Source of the DNA: Megalobrama amblycephala
Lineage: Eukaryota; Chordata; Actinopteri; Cypriniformes; Xenocyprididae
Assembly: GCF_018812025.1 (NCBI RefSeq)
Contig: NC_063061.1
Location: 39,368,174 to 39,432,173 of the forward strand
Reading direction: 5' to 3'
Length of the DNA: 64,000 nt
Part shown: positions 1 to 10,439 of the stretch, in pieces
How positions within the stretch are numbered: the stretch's first letter is position 1
Layout: every line of letters starts with the position of its first letter
Made by a program: the position numbers and the translations under genes
Notes under the pieces: model-generated
Seen by the model: the letters and a program-made list of their open reading frames with translations, nothing else
Told to the model about the DNA's origin: nothing
The model's database searches: none

Positions 1-240
1 TATATATAAATACACACAAATTAATGTACATATTTAAGAGAAATGTTATTTATGTCCAAAATATTTGTAGTTATATATAATATAAATTATATAAAAAATA
101 AACACATATACTTGTAAATATTTCTCAATTATATACATGAATGTGTTTGTATTTATATACACATAATAATTACACACAGTATGCCCACATATATTTATTT
201 TGTATGTGATTAATCGCTTGACAGCATATATATATTCATT
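1..240. repeat. AT-rich simple sequence
   Basis: Low-complexity TATATA/ATATAA sequence at the left edge, within a znf462 intron. No coding or RNA feature is visible. Confidence 0.7.
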
Positions 241-1980
241 CTGTGGTGAAATAACAACCCTGTACATGTTTAAGGTCCCTGGCCTTTAATAATGATGATA
301 AATCACACACAGTCTGATATGATATTTCTCTCAGGACTGAAGCACAGATGAACCGTGTTTGATTACGGCCATTAAAGCTCTCTGAGGCTTGCGGCACTAT
401 CGGGACATCCCTCTTTCTTAATTTAGAAACGGCCGAGAGGTTCCTGTGTGTTTCTGAGACATCTGCTGCTTTACAGCCCACAGCAAATTCAGCATCTCAG
501 AGAGAGAGAGAGAGCGAGAGAGGACTGACCCTGCACTTCAGACACACTCCTGCACCGTCAGCCAATCACAGACAAACACATCCAGAGACAGAGAACTAGA
601 TTTGCAGATTTGCAGAAGAAATTGTGAGTTTGTCTTTGCAAAACTCACCATTGTGACGATAGACCGACCGATCTGACCTTTAATTCCACCATCATGAATT
701 AACCCAAAGTGATAACTGATTTTAACAGCCATTGTTGAGCGTTATTTTGATATTTTTTAACACAAAATGATTAAAAAAAAATTAAAAATACAACAAATGC
801 AGGATGCTAATAAGAGCCACAACAGTGAGGTCAATGTGACATGTAGTATATTACTAATTAAAACATTTAAAGTCAAAATTGATATATTTCAATCTCTGCT
901 CGGAGTATCTGCTCTGTGTCTGCGAGTGCTGCCCCCTAGTGTCCGGTGCGATTCGACCCTGTCCTGGCCTGATCCTCACTGGGCTTCTGTTCAAATCCTC
1001 CCTGCCAGCCTCCTGGCACTCTCAGTGGAATACTAACACTAAGGCGCTTACACGCCGCTCTCCACGCCACACCGGCAAGCCCACCTAACTGGCTTTCTCT
1101 TCAGAGAGACGGAAGGCTTCCGTGATAAAGAGACTGGCGTGTAAATGCAGCTCTCTGCACCTTAAACGCTGTGGTTAATGAGGAAAGTCCTCATTAAGAA
1201 ATCCATCACACTGACAAACAGATCTTATATAATATTTACATTCCAACCACAAATGCAACTGCATTAGCTGATTGAAATTAAAGTAATAAAAAAAAAGATT
1301 ATGCACTAGTATTTAAATAGCATTTAGCTTGTTTAATTATCATGCACAGAGATTTCACAAGCTCACAATAATTCAAAGACTATTCCAAATAGCGATGATT
1401 AAAAGTCGACCAAAAGAAATACACTTTCATTCTATGCTAATATAAAAGACGGTTCCTAAAGGTTGATGGCAACATTGCTGCCTTCTAAAACCCTTATTTA
1501 GTCCCAATTCTAAGGCAGCATCACATTCAGAAAAGAGCTTTAGAAATAAGAAGAAAATCTTTCATTCTCTGTATGCAAAATGTGTAACACAAGGCCACGA
1601 GATTTAATTACATGATCAACTTTACGACACGTTCAAGGCTTTCTTCATGAATGCCCACACAAGGAAATAAAACACTCTTGAGTTTTAGCAAAAGTCATAA
1701 CACTGCACTCGTCCATTTTCCCTGTTTCTTCTGCAACACTCAAGGATTTGCTCTATTTGTCTGTTTCATTGAATGTGCAGCTGAATTGTAGCAGCTGAAC
1801 CATCCAAACAAGAGAAAAAGACACTTGAGCAGAAGGTAAAGCGGGTCCAAACGGCCTGTGAATGCGGTGGAGAAGTTGCTGGAGATGAGAGGCCACCTCA
1901 GGGATAAGACATTGTGCCCAATGGCTAAAACTGAAAGTTCAAAATAAGACTAATGCAACTCTGATAGATGGTGTTCGTAC
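241..1980. other. Intron sequence after the third coding exon; no recognised exon
   Basis: This is non-repetitive intronic DNA with an (AG)n run at 501-523. I looked on the minus strand for the finger exons expected next in ZNF462 and found none with acceptor, donor and CX2C signature. A perfect 10-bp inverted repeat with a 3-bp spacer lies at 1175-1197, with TTAATGA/TCATTAA arms. The GCTGCCCCCTAGTGTCC stretch near 930 resembles the ends of common fish repeats, but I cannot assign it. Confidence 0.6.
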
Positions 1981-2118
1981 CTTCACGTGTCCCTCCTTGG
2001 CCTCCCCGTACTGCACATGCTTTCTCAGGTGGTTACAGATGGCGCGGAGGGTGGGGTGGACCTCCACGCAGAAGTTGCACCTGTAGCCGATGGGAGTCTT
2101 AGCAGGTGTGCTGTCCAC
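1981..2118 (-). CDS. znf462: Zinc finger protein 462, third coding exon
   Basis: This 138-bp exon (46 codons, phase 0 at both ends) encodes residues 1865-1910. The acceptor is CTATAG ending at 2119 and the donor is AAG/GTACGA at 1981/1980. It holds one C2H2 finger, Cys1878, Cys1881, His1894 and His1898, within GYRCNFCVEVHPTLRAICNH. That string is nearly identical to the human ZNF462 segment directly after the giant exon. It is too short to appear as a long open frame, but the splice signals, phase and finger identity agree. The downstream exons, with the remaining C-terminal fingers, are not in the window. Confidence 0.93.
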
Positions 2119-2379
2119 CTATAGAGAGAGATGATGACAACCATTAGAAAATGTCTTTATCGATACAGCCTGCAACTATAATTAATGAAGCTGTAGTGAT
2201 GCTGCCGGCTTGCAGGGTCTAGTTTTGTCTGCTGTCACTTTAAGACCTGACGCATGGATCCATTACACTGTTACACATGCGTTTTCTTTCTCAACTGTTT
2301 ACGTTCACTTAAAACATAACTGACTGTGTTTATGTGAAAACTCCATAATTATTTTGTGTGTATTTGACTGTTTAAGTGC

Positions 2380-2930
2380 AATAAGCAGCGAAAAAGAACT
2401 CAATTTAGTACTGAGAGGCTTTATGTATGCACACTTTGGGCCCTGTAATGCCCAACGTATATTTGACTTTTTACGCTTCAGTATAAGTGCGCGTGACGCA
2501 AATTTTGTTATCAGAAGAGTACGCACGTACTATGCAGGCACCGCTGGATTTTTGTAACCGGGCATACTTTTTGCATTTAATTTTTGGGCAATAATTGGTT
2601 TATCCACAAGGTGGCAACCGTGCCATGGGGGTGTCGATTCACAAGGTAGTCGAAGAAAGCCTGCATAAACAGAACAGACTGGAACACATGCAAGCTACAG
2701 CTACAATGGAGGCCTACATAGAGGACAGATTGTGCAAAGAGGTTAGAAAGTGCCCTCATTTGTACAACTCTAGCATGAAAGAATACAAATATATTTACAT
2801 GGGTTGTAACTCGTGGTGAGAGATTGCTCAAAACTGTGCATGCATCAAATGCCTGTGTACGTGTACGCAAGGCTGTGCATTCGACTGTGTGCATACACGT
2901 AAAAAAATGAAGTATACCCAGGGCTTAACA
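2380..2930 (+). pseudogene. Fragment of a PIF/Harbinger-type transposon gene (MADF/Myb-like), decayed
   Basis: The fragment sits inside the 909-bp intron between the third coding exon and the giant exon, on the strand opposite to znf462. The frame from about 2595 to 2819 includes YIEDRLCKEVRKCPHLYNSS followed by MKEYKYIYMGCNSW. It resembles the start of a MADF domain (ICxEVRKYPxLYxxSxxxYKD...NxWxEI), as found in the Myb/MADF protein of Harbinger transposons. After NSW the next codon is TGA, where the domain normally has a residue before Glu-Ile; GAG ATT follows directly. The domain is therefore interrupted and cut short. No terminal inverted repeats could be fixed, so the limits are approximate. 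The family call is from motif memory. Confidence 0.55.
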
Positions 2931-3027
2931 CCAACAACCGGAGCATCATATTGTGAAAGTGCCTAATATAAACATTTATTTTATACCTTGCCAACAGATT
3001 AATTAATATAGGAGTTTTTTAACTCAC

Positions 3028-6000
3028 CTTATTCTCTGGTTTGGCTTCTGGTGTCTCTGTCGTCCTCTGCTTGCTTTGAAGCTGTTTTCTCCTTTCCAGC
3101 CTCATGGCTCTTTTCTGGAAATCCTCATTGTGGTTCATCAGATGGACGCCGAGTTCTGGAAGAGTCAAGAACTTGATTTCACAGTGGGTGCACTGGTAGA
3201 GCTCCGTCCCATCTTCCGCAGGGCTCGGAATGGTGACGAAATCCCACTTGAGTTCCTTGCTGTGGCAGTCATTGTAATGCATCACCAGCAGCTCTTCCGC
3301 GCTGAACGAGAGCTTGAAGCATTTAAGACATTTAAAGGGGAGCCAGTCCAAGTCACCTTCAGGTTCAACCTCATCCTTAACTTCAACTATTTCCACTTCC
3401 TCTGTGGAAGGAGGCTTCTCTGCTTCCTTGGAATAGATCACAGTGAAGTAACGGCCCAGTTTGCTGGAAGGCTGCTTCTTGGGAAAGACTCCCGGGTGGC
3501 GCTTTATGTAATGAGAAACGATACTCTTCCTGCTGAAAGCCTGGAAGGAGCAGAGCGAACATTTCCTTCGGTCCACTGCGAGCCTCAGCTCCTCGCTCAT
3601 CACTGGAGCCTCTGCATCTGATGCCAAGGGCAGCATCACCTTGTTCGGTTTTTCCCCCACCGTCTTGGACGCTGCCAAGCAATGCGTGTAGTAAGCATCG
3701 ATGTCGTGCCGTTTCTGGTAGTGTGCCGCGAGGCCTTTGCGGATGGGGTTGGTGTAGGCGCAGAGGGCACATTTAAAGACATTGTTCTTGCCCTCAGGCT
3801 GCGCTCGGACATTGTTATGCTTGATACGGTAGTGTCGAGCGATACCCTTCCGGGTGGAGCAGAAGTATTTGCACAGCTGACATTTAAACACAGCGTTCTT
3901 GTCGCTCTTTGCGACTTCGGAAAGCGTGAGGTCCAAGTCGCAGATCTCAGAGACTTCGGTCACACTGCTGCTGCTGCATTCAGCAACCAGATCATCTCTT
4001 CTAGCCGGCGACTGCGTGGCGGTTGTTTTGAACATGTCTGCAGCAGGTTGGTTATGATATTTCTCATAGTGTATCTTGAGTTTCTCTAAAGTGCCATGTG
4101 TATAAGGGCACATCTTGCAGCGGTACGCACCATAGCCCTGCCTCTGTGTTTTAGATCGCTCATCGCCCTCGCTAGCTAAATCGTGTACATGCTCGACATC
4201 ATCAGCAAAGTCCTCAGCCGTGACTTTGATGGAGGGATGTCGTTTCTGGTAGTGTGTGAGAACTCCGTGGATGCGCGAGTTCACGTACGGACAGTGTCTG
4301 CACTTGTAAACTGAGCTGGGGTTAATGTCTGCTTCCTGAGCAAAGTCAGCAGCTTTAACTTTCATGCCCGGGTGTTTTTTACCATAGTGGGTCAGAAGCC
4401 CATGAAGACTGTTGTACTCAGACAAGCACACGGTGCACTGGTAAGGGTTGTTTGAGATAGACGAGGTGGCAGACAGAGAGAGATTAGATTGCCGCTCATG
4501 TGTTGGGCGACTGACTTCAACTGCAGTCTCTTCCTGCTGGTGACTATTGAACGGACTGGATGTTGAAACGTGTCCTTTGGCCAGTTGTGGGAGCAGCTTT
4601 TCAGGTGCTTGGTTCCCCTTGATAATGTCGATGAGGACAGACTCGTCACCTTTGATGGCCCAAGGGTGCACTACTTGGTAATGGTTAGTAATGTCCCAGA
4701 TGGAGCATGCCTCAAAAGCGCAATCTCTGCATTGGTAATGCTTTGTTTCAGAGTTCCCACCCTGTCTGCTTGTGGAAGTATCAGGACCAGCCCAAAGCTT
4801 GCTGGCCATGTAAGTGTAGTCGACGTTGTGCTCAGGGTGGCGTCTTTGGTAATGCATGAGCAGCCCGCTTGGTTCAGCGTGGGAATATATGCACCACTCA
4901 CAGTGATAACCAGCCTCCAGCACACCATCCTGATAAGCCCAGTGTAAGATCGTCATGGCCGTGGCCTTCACAGTAGGATGATCCTTCTTCAAATGCTTCT
5001 TCAAGGCATACACGTAAGGAGACGTGTACACGCAGTGTCTACACTTCAAAGATCGCAACGACCTGGATTTTTCTGCTTCAGTAGCTACAGTTGCAGTGGA
5101 TGTGGAACTTCCCGCATGGATCATCTGCGCTCTCTCTCTCTGACTCCGAACCACAGCTGTATGTCTACGGACGAGGTCGGCATTGGCTTTCACATCCTTG
5201 TGCTTCTTCTGGTAATGAATCAACACCCCCTTCACAGTGCGGTTCCCATAGTCGCAGTGCTGGCAGAAGAACAGCATTTCAGGTTCCCCTTTGTCAGATG
5301 ATCCTTTAGTGTTGGAACTACCTGACCCTTCAATCCCGTTGTTGTTGAATTGCTTCAGAAACTGTTTAGGGGGTGCGATCTGCAGCTCATCCATGAGTTT
5401 CAGCAGTCCTGGGGTTGGGGGTGCCTGCTTTATGTACTTTGCTGTTACCTTAATCTCTGGATGTCGCTTTTGGTAGTGGACCAGAACGCCCACTACAGAG
5501 CGGTTGTTGTAGACACAGTGTTTGCAGTAATAAACATCTTCATCCAGAGCCACAGGTAGGATGGCGTTCGAAGACTTGGGGGTGCTGGTTAGGCTGTAGG
5601 TTGAATTGCTCGACAACTGTGCTCGGTCAACAGATATGACCCGCATTGTTTTCTGAATGCGGAAGTACGAGGCCTTTTGCTCTGGGTGTTTTTTCTGATA
5701 ATGGACCAGTACTGAGTGCATGTTGGGACTTGAGAAAGAACAGACATCACAGTCATACACCACCACATTACCACCTTCTCGAAAAGCTTCAGCCTCAGTG
5801 TTTGCTTCTGGCGTTTTGCAGATGCTTTTGAGAGCCGGACTGGATGATGACCTGGACCCAGACGAGGTGGAGCCTAAACTCTTCGGCCCAGAATTCAAGA
5901 TTTCTCGTAGTGTTTGGGACTCAGCAGCACTTTTATGAGGCTGATCGACCATGTAGCTGGAAAAAATCATGGCGTTGTTGATCTTCACTGAAGGGTGCAT

Positions 6001-8393
6001 TCTTTGATAATGGGGCATCAGACTCCGCACATTTGGACTTGTGTAGGAACAGAAACGGCACATGTACACCAGATCTGGCTGGTTAAAGTTCAAGACATTA
6101 CTTGCTTCTGGATGGTGTGTCATATAGTGCTGGTGCAGATCATTAAAGTTGTTATATTCGATGAAGCACTCGAGACAACGGAAGACGGCGCTCTGATCCT
6201 CTGGGTCTAGGATGTATCTGAAGCTAAACTTGATGTAAGGGTGCATCCTCTGGTAGTGTGTGCTGACACTGCGAGCTGACTTGTTTTGGTACTCACAATG
6301 TTTGCAGTAGAACAGGTTCCCGGGTTCCCCGGTGTATTCAACAGTGTCCTGATACGTCTCTCTGCCATCTTGACTGCTTTGATCTTGGGCATCTTTAGAT
6401 TCCAAAGAGGCACTATAATTATCTTCATCATCAGAAATGGTTACTTGAACGGGAATGTTTCTTGAGCCGAGTTTGGACTGCAGACTGCGCTTTCTTTTCC
6501 CAACGCCACGCTCTGCCTGAAGACCTCCAGAATTCCTAACATGAAGATTCTGAGTGTTGAATGTGTAGTGCTGACTTTGAGCATCAGGGGTTTCTCTCTC
6601 TTTGCTCGTTTCTACATCAACGTGATTGCCGTTCTCCTCCACGTCATCATCCATCTCTTCAAGGTTAATCACATCCTCGTGCTGTTGGCTTTGACTAATC
6701 TTGCTCTGGAGATTATTTGCAATTTCATCAATCCTTGTCCGTTTTTTGACAGGAGAGAGATCCAAGGGCAAATCGTTGATGGACTTTCTTGCCGTCTTCC
6801 CAATAAGGTGCTTCTTGGTTGAAAATCCAAGGATTGATGTTTGAGTTTTCTGGACGAAGCTTGAGGAGCTGTAGGACTCGGACTCAGAATCTTGCTGCTC
6901 ATTAGACAAACCCTCTTGACCCGTGACTTGTGTTCCATCACAGTATGAGTGTTTGTGTTGCTGGTGGACACGTAGACCTTTCAGTGTGATGGTGGAGAAG
7001 TTACACAGTGAGCACCGATGAGGACCCTGCTGTTCCTCGACTGCATTGGATTTTTTCCCGTTGATTTTTGAGCTGCCGTTTCCACCATTCACGGGCTCGG
7101 AGCGTTCGCCTTGACCATCTAGACTTTCACTGGTTAAGTCCATGGTGTCCCATTCGGAAGACCCACCATGACATTGTTTGTGCGCGTCAAGCTTTAGTGG
7201 GTTGGTGCAAAGAAATGGGCACTTGTCACATTTATACACTGTAGCTTTGCCAGATAAGTGTATGTTCTCAATGTGACGAGAAATACTACGTCGGTGCATG
7301 GTCAAGAAGGAGCAGAAAGGGCACTGGAACCTGTTCATGTGTCTTTTGAATGGAACTCCTTTAGTTTCTAGCAGGTCATTAACCTCTTCTGACAGAAGCA
7401 GCTTAGTAGAATCCTCAGCTGGCTCCGTGTAATGGGGATCATCCAAGTCGCAGAGTTCATCATCTGAACTGCTTCTGGAATCATTCAGAATGCTGGCATC
7501 TAGATCCATGCCAGACCTAGACATATCTGACATGGTGAAAGTCGATCTCTCTGACAGTATGGAAGATCCTGTGCTGTTAGGTATTTTTGCTGTGAGCTGT
7601 GAGTACTGAAAACTTGATATCCCTGAAGTGGACTTGAGTGATGCATTGCCAGAGGATCCTTTGATTGACGAGGCATTTGCGGAGGAAACTTCATTGCTCG
7701 CTAGATCGTTCAGGTTTAAATTGGAGGTTGGAGTGCTTCTCCTAGATGAAGCCGAATCAGACTTGCTGGATCCTGCACTTCCGTCCTGCATTTTGGGCTG
7801 TTGCAACGAAATCATAATCTTCACCATGTTACGGTGTTTCTTCATCATGTGATCGGCTAACTGCTGCCTTTGCAAAGTCTGAAAGCCACACCACTCACAG
7901 TTAAAGCTTCCTTTAGACTGGGGTTTGATCATAGATTCCAGCACGCGACGTTCTACAGTCCCCTGTGACTCTTCACACTGTCCTTCAACGGAAGAGGCGT
8001 CAGAGTCCAAATCCAGAACTTCTGCTTCGACGGGAGGAGCTGAGTGGCCTGGTTGACCTTCTTTGTGATGCACTTTCTGGTGTTTCAGAATCCGTGCTCT
8101 GTGTGGGGATTTATAAGTGCAATACTGGCAGGAAAAGACAGTTCCTACACCATCATAAGTCACAGCGCTGCAGCTGGCCTGCTTGGAAGCTTTGAAGGAT
8201 CTCTCATCGCTTGCTTCTCCGTGGACCTTCCTGGTGTGTTCACTGAGAAGAGAGCTGGATCTGAAGTACCGCACACAGAACTTGCATTGAAAAAATGAAG
8301 TTGAAGTTTTGTTTGAAGGTTTTGCTGATTGGTTGTGTTTAGCTTGCTTTGAACCCGAGGAGTGCCCAAGGTCTTTGTTAAAGGAGTGGATAC
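3028..8393 (-). CDS. znf462: Zinc finger protein 462, giant central exon with 23 C2H2 fingers
   Basis: This 5,366-bp exon encodes residues 76-1864. The acceptor is TTTCAG ending at 8394 and the donor is AAG/GTGAGT at 3028/3027. I count 23 C2H2 fingers, with first cysteines at about residues 112, 164, 241, 433, 464, 536, 772, 815, 854, 957, 1032, 1119, 1193, 1240, 1297, 1395, 1440, 1501, 1580, 1617, 1687, 1764 and 1810. Most are CX2CX12HX3-4H; the 1764 finger has X13. Serine-rich linkers lie at about 290-400. PLDLS (618-622), a CtBP-type motif, abuts the basic run KKRTR. Further basic runs, KRKR (about 708) and residues 1836-1852, are likely nuclear signals. VQVTISDDED (about 724-733) resembles a SUMO-interacting motif. 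From about 772 on, many fingers end HYQ(K/R)xHP and carry a short hydrophobic tail. Role by family: nuclear DNA/chromatin binding. Long open frames on the opposite strand are shadows. Confidence 0.97.
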
Positions 8394-8535
8394 CTGAAAC
8401 GTGAACAGAGAAATAAAAACATTGAGCAATTCAAGTTTGCATTACAGAATGACTGTTCTGATGTGGTTTCTTTACTTCTAGAAGATGCTGCACTCATCTA
8501 TCACAAATTAGTCGCAATCAGAAATGTTGATATAC
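8394..8535 (-). other. Short intron between first coding and giant exons
   Basis: A 142-bp intron with GTATAT donor and TTTCAG acceptor, phase 1. It contains no other feature. Its short length contrasts with the 25-kb intron upstream. Confidence 0.9.
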
Positions 8536-8761
8536 CTGCTTCCTTTTTCAAGGAGTCATAATCGTGATTGGTCAAGTCTTCCTCGTCCTCTGTTTGGCTG
8601 TGGGAGTTTAACGAGTTTGACCTGGACCGTCTGGGAGACTCCTCACCTTCTCCCACTTCTGTGGGCTGCAGGAAAGCTGTGTGGACGTCCTGTATGTGCG
8701 TCTTGAGCTCATCGTTCGACTCTGCACGGAAATCACATCCATCGCACTGCAGCACTTCCAT
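8536..8761 (-). CDS. znf462: Zinc finger protein 462, first coding exon
   Basis: This exon encodes residues 1-75 plus the first base of codon 76. The start ATG is at 8761-8759; the N-terminus MEVLQCDGCDFRA matches the ZNF462 family start, so I chose this ATG. A C2H2 finger lies at the very beginning (Cys6, Cys9, His22, His27). It is followed by TAFLQPTEV, also a family hallmark, and an acidic, serine-rich stretch (residues 37-70). The exon ends after GAAGCAG at a GTATAT donor (intron bases begin at 8535), in phase 1. Reading past the donor reaches a stop at 8501, so the open frame there is an artefact of read-through into the intron. The ATG lies 13 or 31 bases inside this exon, depending on which upstream acceptor is used. 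Confidence 0.95.
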
Positions 8762-8792
8762 CGCTTAGGACTCCCTGGAAAATCAGGGAAAC
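8762..8792 (-). other. znf462: znf462 5' UTR part of the first coding exon
   Basis: Upstream of the ATG the minus strand reads as a pyrimidine-rich stretch ending CTAAACAG (AG at 8794-8793), giving a 31-base leader before the start codon. A second acceptor-like GATTTTCCAG (AG at 8776-8775) would leave only 13 bases. Either would join the leader to a distant non-coding exon. The choice cannot be made from sequence alone. Confidence 0.6.
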
Positions 8793-8819
8793 CTGTTTAG
8801 AGACAGAAAGAGAGGAAGG

Positions 8820-9330
8820 GGTAAGAGTATAGAAATACAGGCTGGAAAGGACATTTTATAACCACAGCAAAGAGACGAAAGCACTCTGAAATTCTGACAA
8901 CGCAGAATACAACAGAAGAATCTATCTGTTTTTTGGCGAGTGGTCAGTCTGCTCCAAGAACAATAGCTGAGGAGGGATTATGGGCTGATTTGTTCCATTT
9001 TTTTATTACCCAGGGATAAGCCTCAGCTGGAGCACACCAGTGGGCCTTGGTATTTACATCAGCATGTCCCATCAGATTGCATCAAGCCCTTCTGAAATAA
9101 GATTGAGTGAATCCGCCGAGGGATGAGGAATGCTCAGGGCTTCAGAGATGCAGTGCAAACACAAAGGATTATGGGGCGGGCCGTCACTTGGAGGTGGCAT
9201 TATTATGTCCCATGACCTAAGAGCACCCGGCAACTGCGTCAATCAATGAGCTGAAATAAAGTATGATCCCGTCCCTGATCAATACTTTTTCATTTATACG
9301 CACACCGCTGCCAAATTCAGCACATACACA
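8820..9330. promoter_or_regulatory. Candidate conserved non-coding element in intron 1
   Basis: This is complex, non-repetitive, balanced-composition sequence just upstream of the first coding exon. It contains an ACAAAGG SOX-like site (9161-9167) overlapping a GGATTA OTX/PITX-like site (9166-9171), and GTCAATCA (9238-9245), whose complement TGATTGAC is a PBX-type site. No open frame of note occurs. Calling it an enhancer is inference; alignment to other fish and tetrapod znf462 introns would decide. Confidence 0.35.
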
Positions 9331-10403
9331 TGCTGTCCATGCACAAATCTCTGATGTATTTGGGAACATTGCAATATTTCATTAGACTGCAGTGAGCATT
9401 TTCATAAACCAATACATTTTTTCATGAAAATCTACAAACTGAGCCAGAAATTACAGAGAGTATGTGAGGAACATATGATTTGAATGTTACTAATTCAGCA
9501 CTGACCTCATGTGAACCAAAAATATATACATAAAACCACAACCGCTGCTAAGACTCATGGTTTTCTCTGCAACACTCAGCGGGTCTTCCGGTGAAAGACA
9601 ATGAACAGATACAGCAAACATGTTTTTCTTTCATCATGGGTCATTCTCGATGTGATCTGTGTGGCAAGGACACGAGTATTAGCATGAACTCAACAAAAGC
9701 AGTCGTACAGCACGGTACCAGCTCTGCATATCTGACAGCAATCAACACAGAGCAGAGTGATTCTTCAGCCTTGGCTGGCTCACACATCGGGACACATTCT
9801 GTGGGTGATTTCTGCAAGAAAAGGCCTCAATGTCAAGGCCAGAATTATATGGGTTTAGTGCAATGCTACACATTAGAGGAGGCCTTGAATGCTGTAAAAG
9901 CAAACGAAAATAGATCTTAGTCGCTCCTACAAGGGCCATTTTCAATGGGAACTAAGGACAAGACGCGATAAAATCAGTGAAGTAACTGCATTCAAAAAGG
10001 GACCAAAATACTGTCGAGGACATGATTTGCAATTGTTCTGAAAATAAGAGGCACAAAAGCAAGATCTACAGTTATCATACAACATATGTGCCTTAAAGAT
10101 GACGTGAAATCAAAATCGTAATTACTTGAATAAATTTCACTGTACTTATTTTGCACGAATATCAATGCATGCAATTCCGAAGCAACAAAAATTATTGCGT
10201 ACATCAACAAGTTTTTCTGCTGATGTAACCAAGGCCATGTAGGTGAGTAAAAATAATATTCCATAACCTTCTTTTCATGGTCCTATCAAGTCCTGGTAGC
10301 TAAAATTATTGCTGCTTCACCCACCTGACAAAAATAATAAATCAGCACATCGTATCTGTAGCACAAATGTTGCAGTTTGAGTTATGAATCAACGTTTAAT
10401 GCT
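9331..10403. other. Intronic sequence without recognised features
   Basis: Mixed unique sequence. The 109-codon frame at 9591-9920 has no domain or family resemblance and lies deep in the intron, so I do not call it a gene. Confidence 0.5.
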
Positions 10404-10430
10404 TAAAGGGTTAGTTCGGCCAAAAATGTG
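10404..10430 (+). mobile_element. Terminal fragment of a TTAA-ended fold-back element
   Basis: TTAAAGGGTTAGTTCGGCCA closely matches the ends of the elements at 44764-45585 and 46257-46640. It directly precedes the CCAAT/GC-box tandem array, which may have grown inside this element. Confidence 0.55.
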
Positions 10431-10439
10431 TGACACGAC

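Noticed and set aside
3019..3027. Two extra codons (Val-Ser) and stop after the giant exon
   Set aside because: They are the GTGAGT splice donor; the next exon continues with a conserved finger.
3076..5301. Long plus-strand open frames (181, 135, 125 and 107 codons) opposite the giant exon
   Set aside because: They are antisense shadows of a conserved, 5.4-kb zinc-finger exon; none has its own domain or start context.
8501..8535. Extension of the first coding exon to the stop at 8501
   Set aside because: A phase-1 GT donor at 8535 and a matching AG acceptor at 8394 join codon 76 in frame with the next finger; the extra residues are intron read-through.
9591..9920. 109-codon plus-strand frame in intron 1
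   Set aside because: No domain, no plausible promoter or splice structure, and length within chance expectation.
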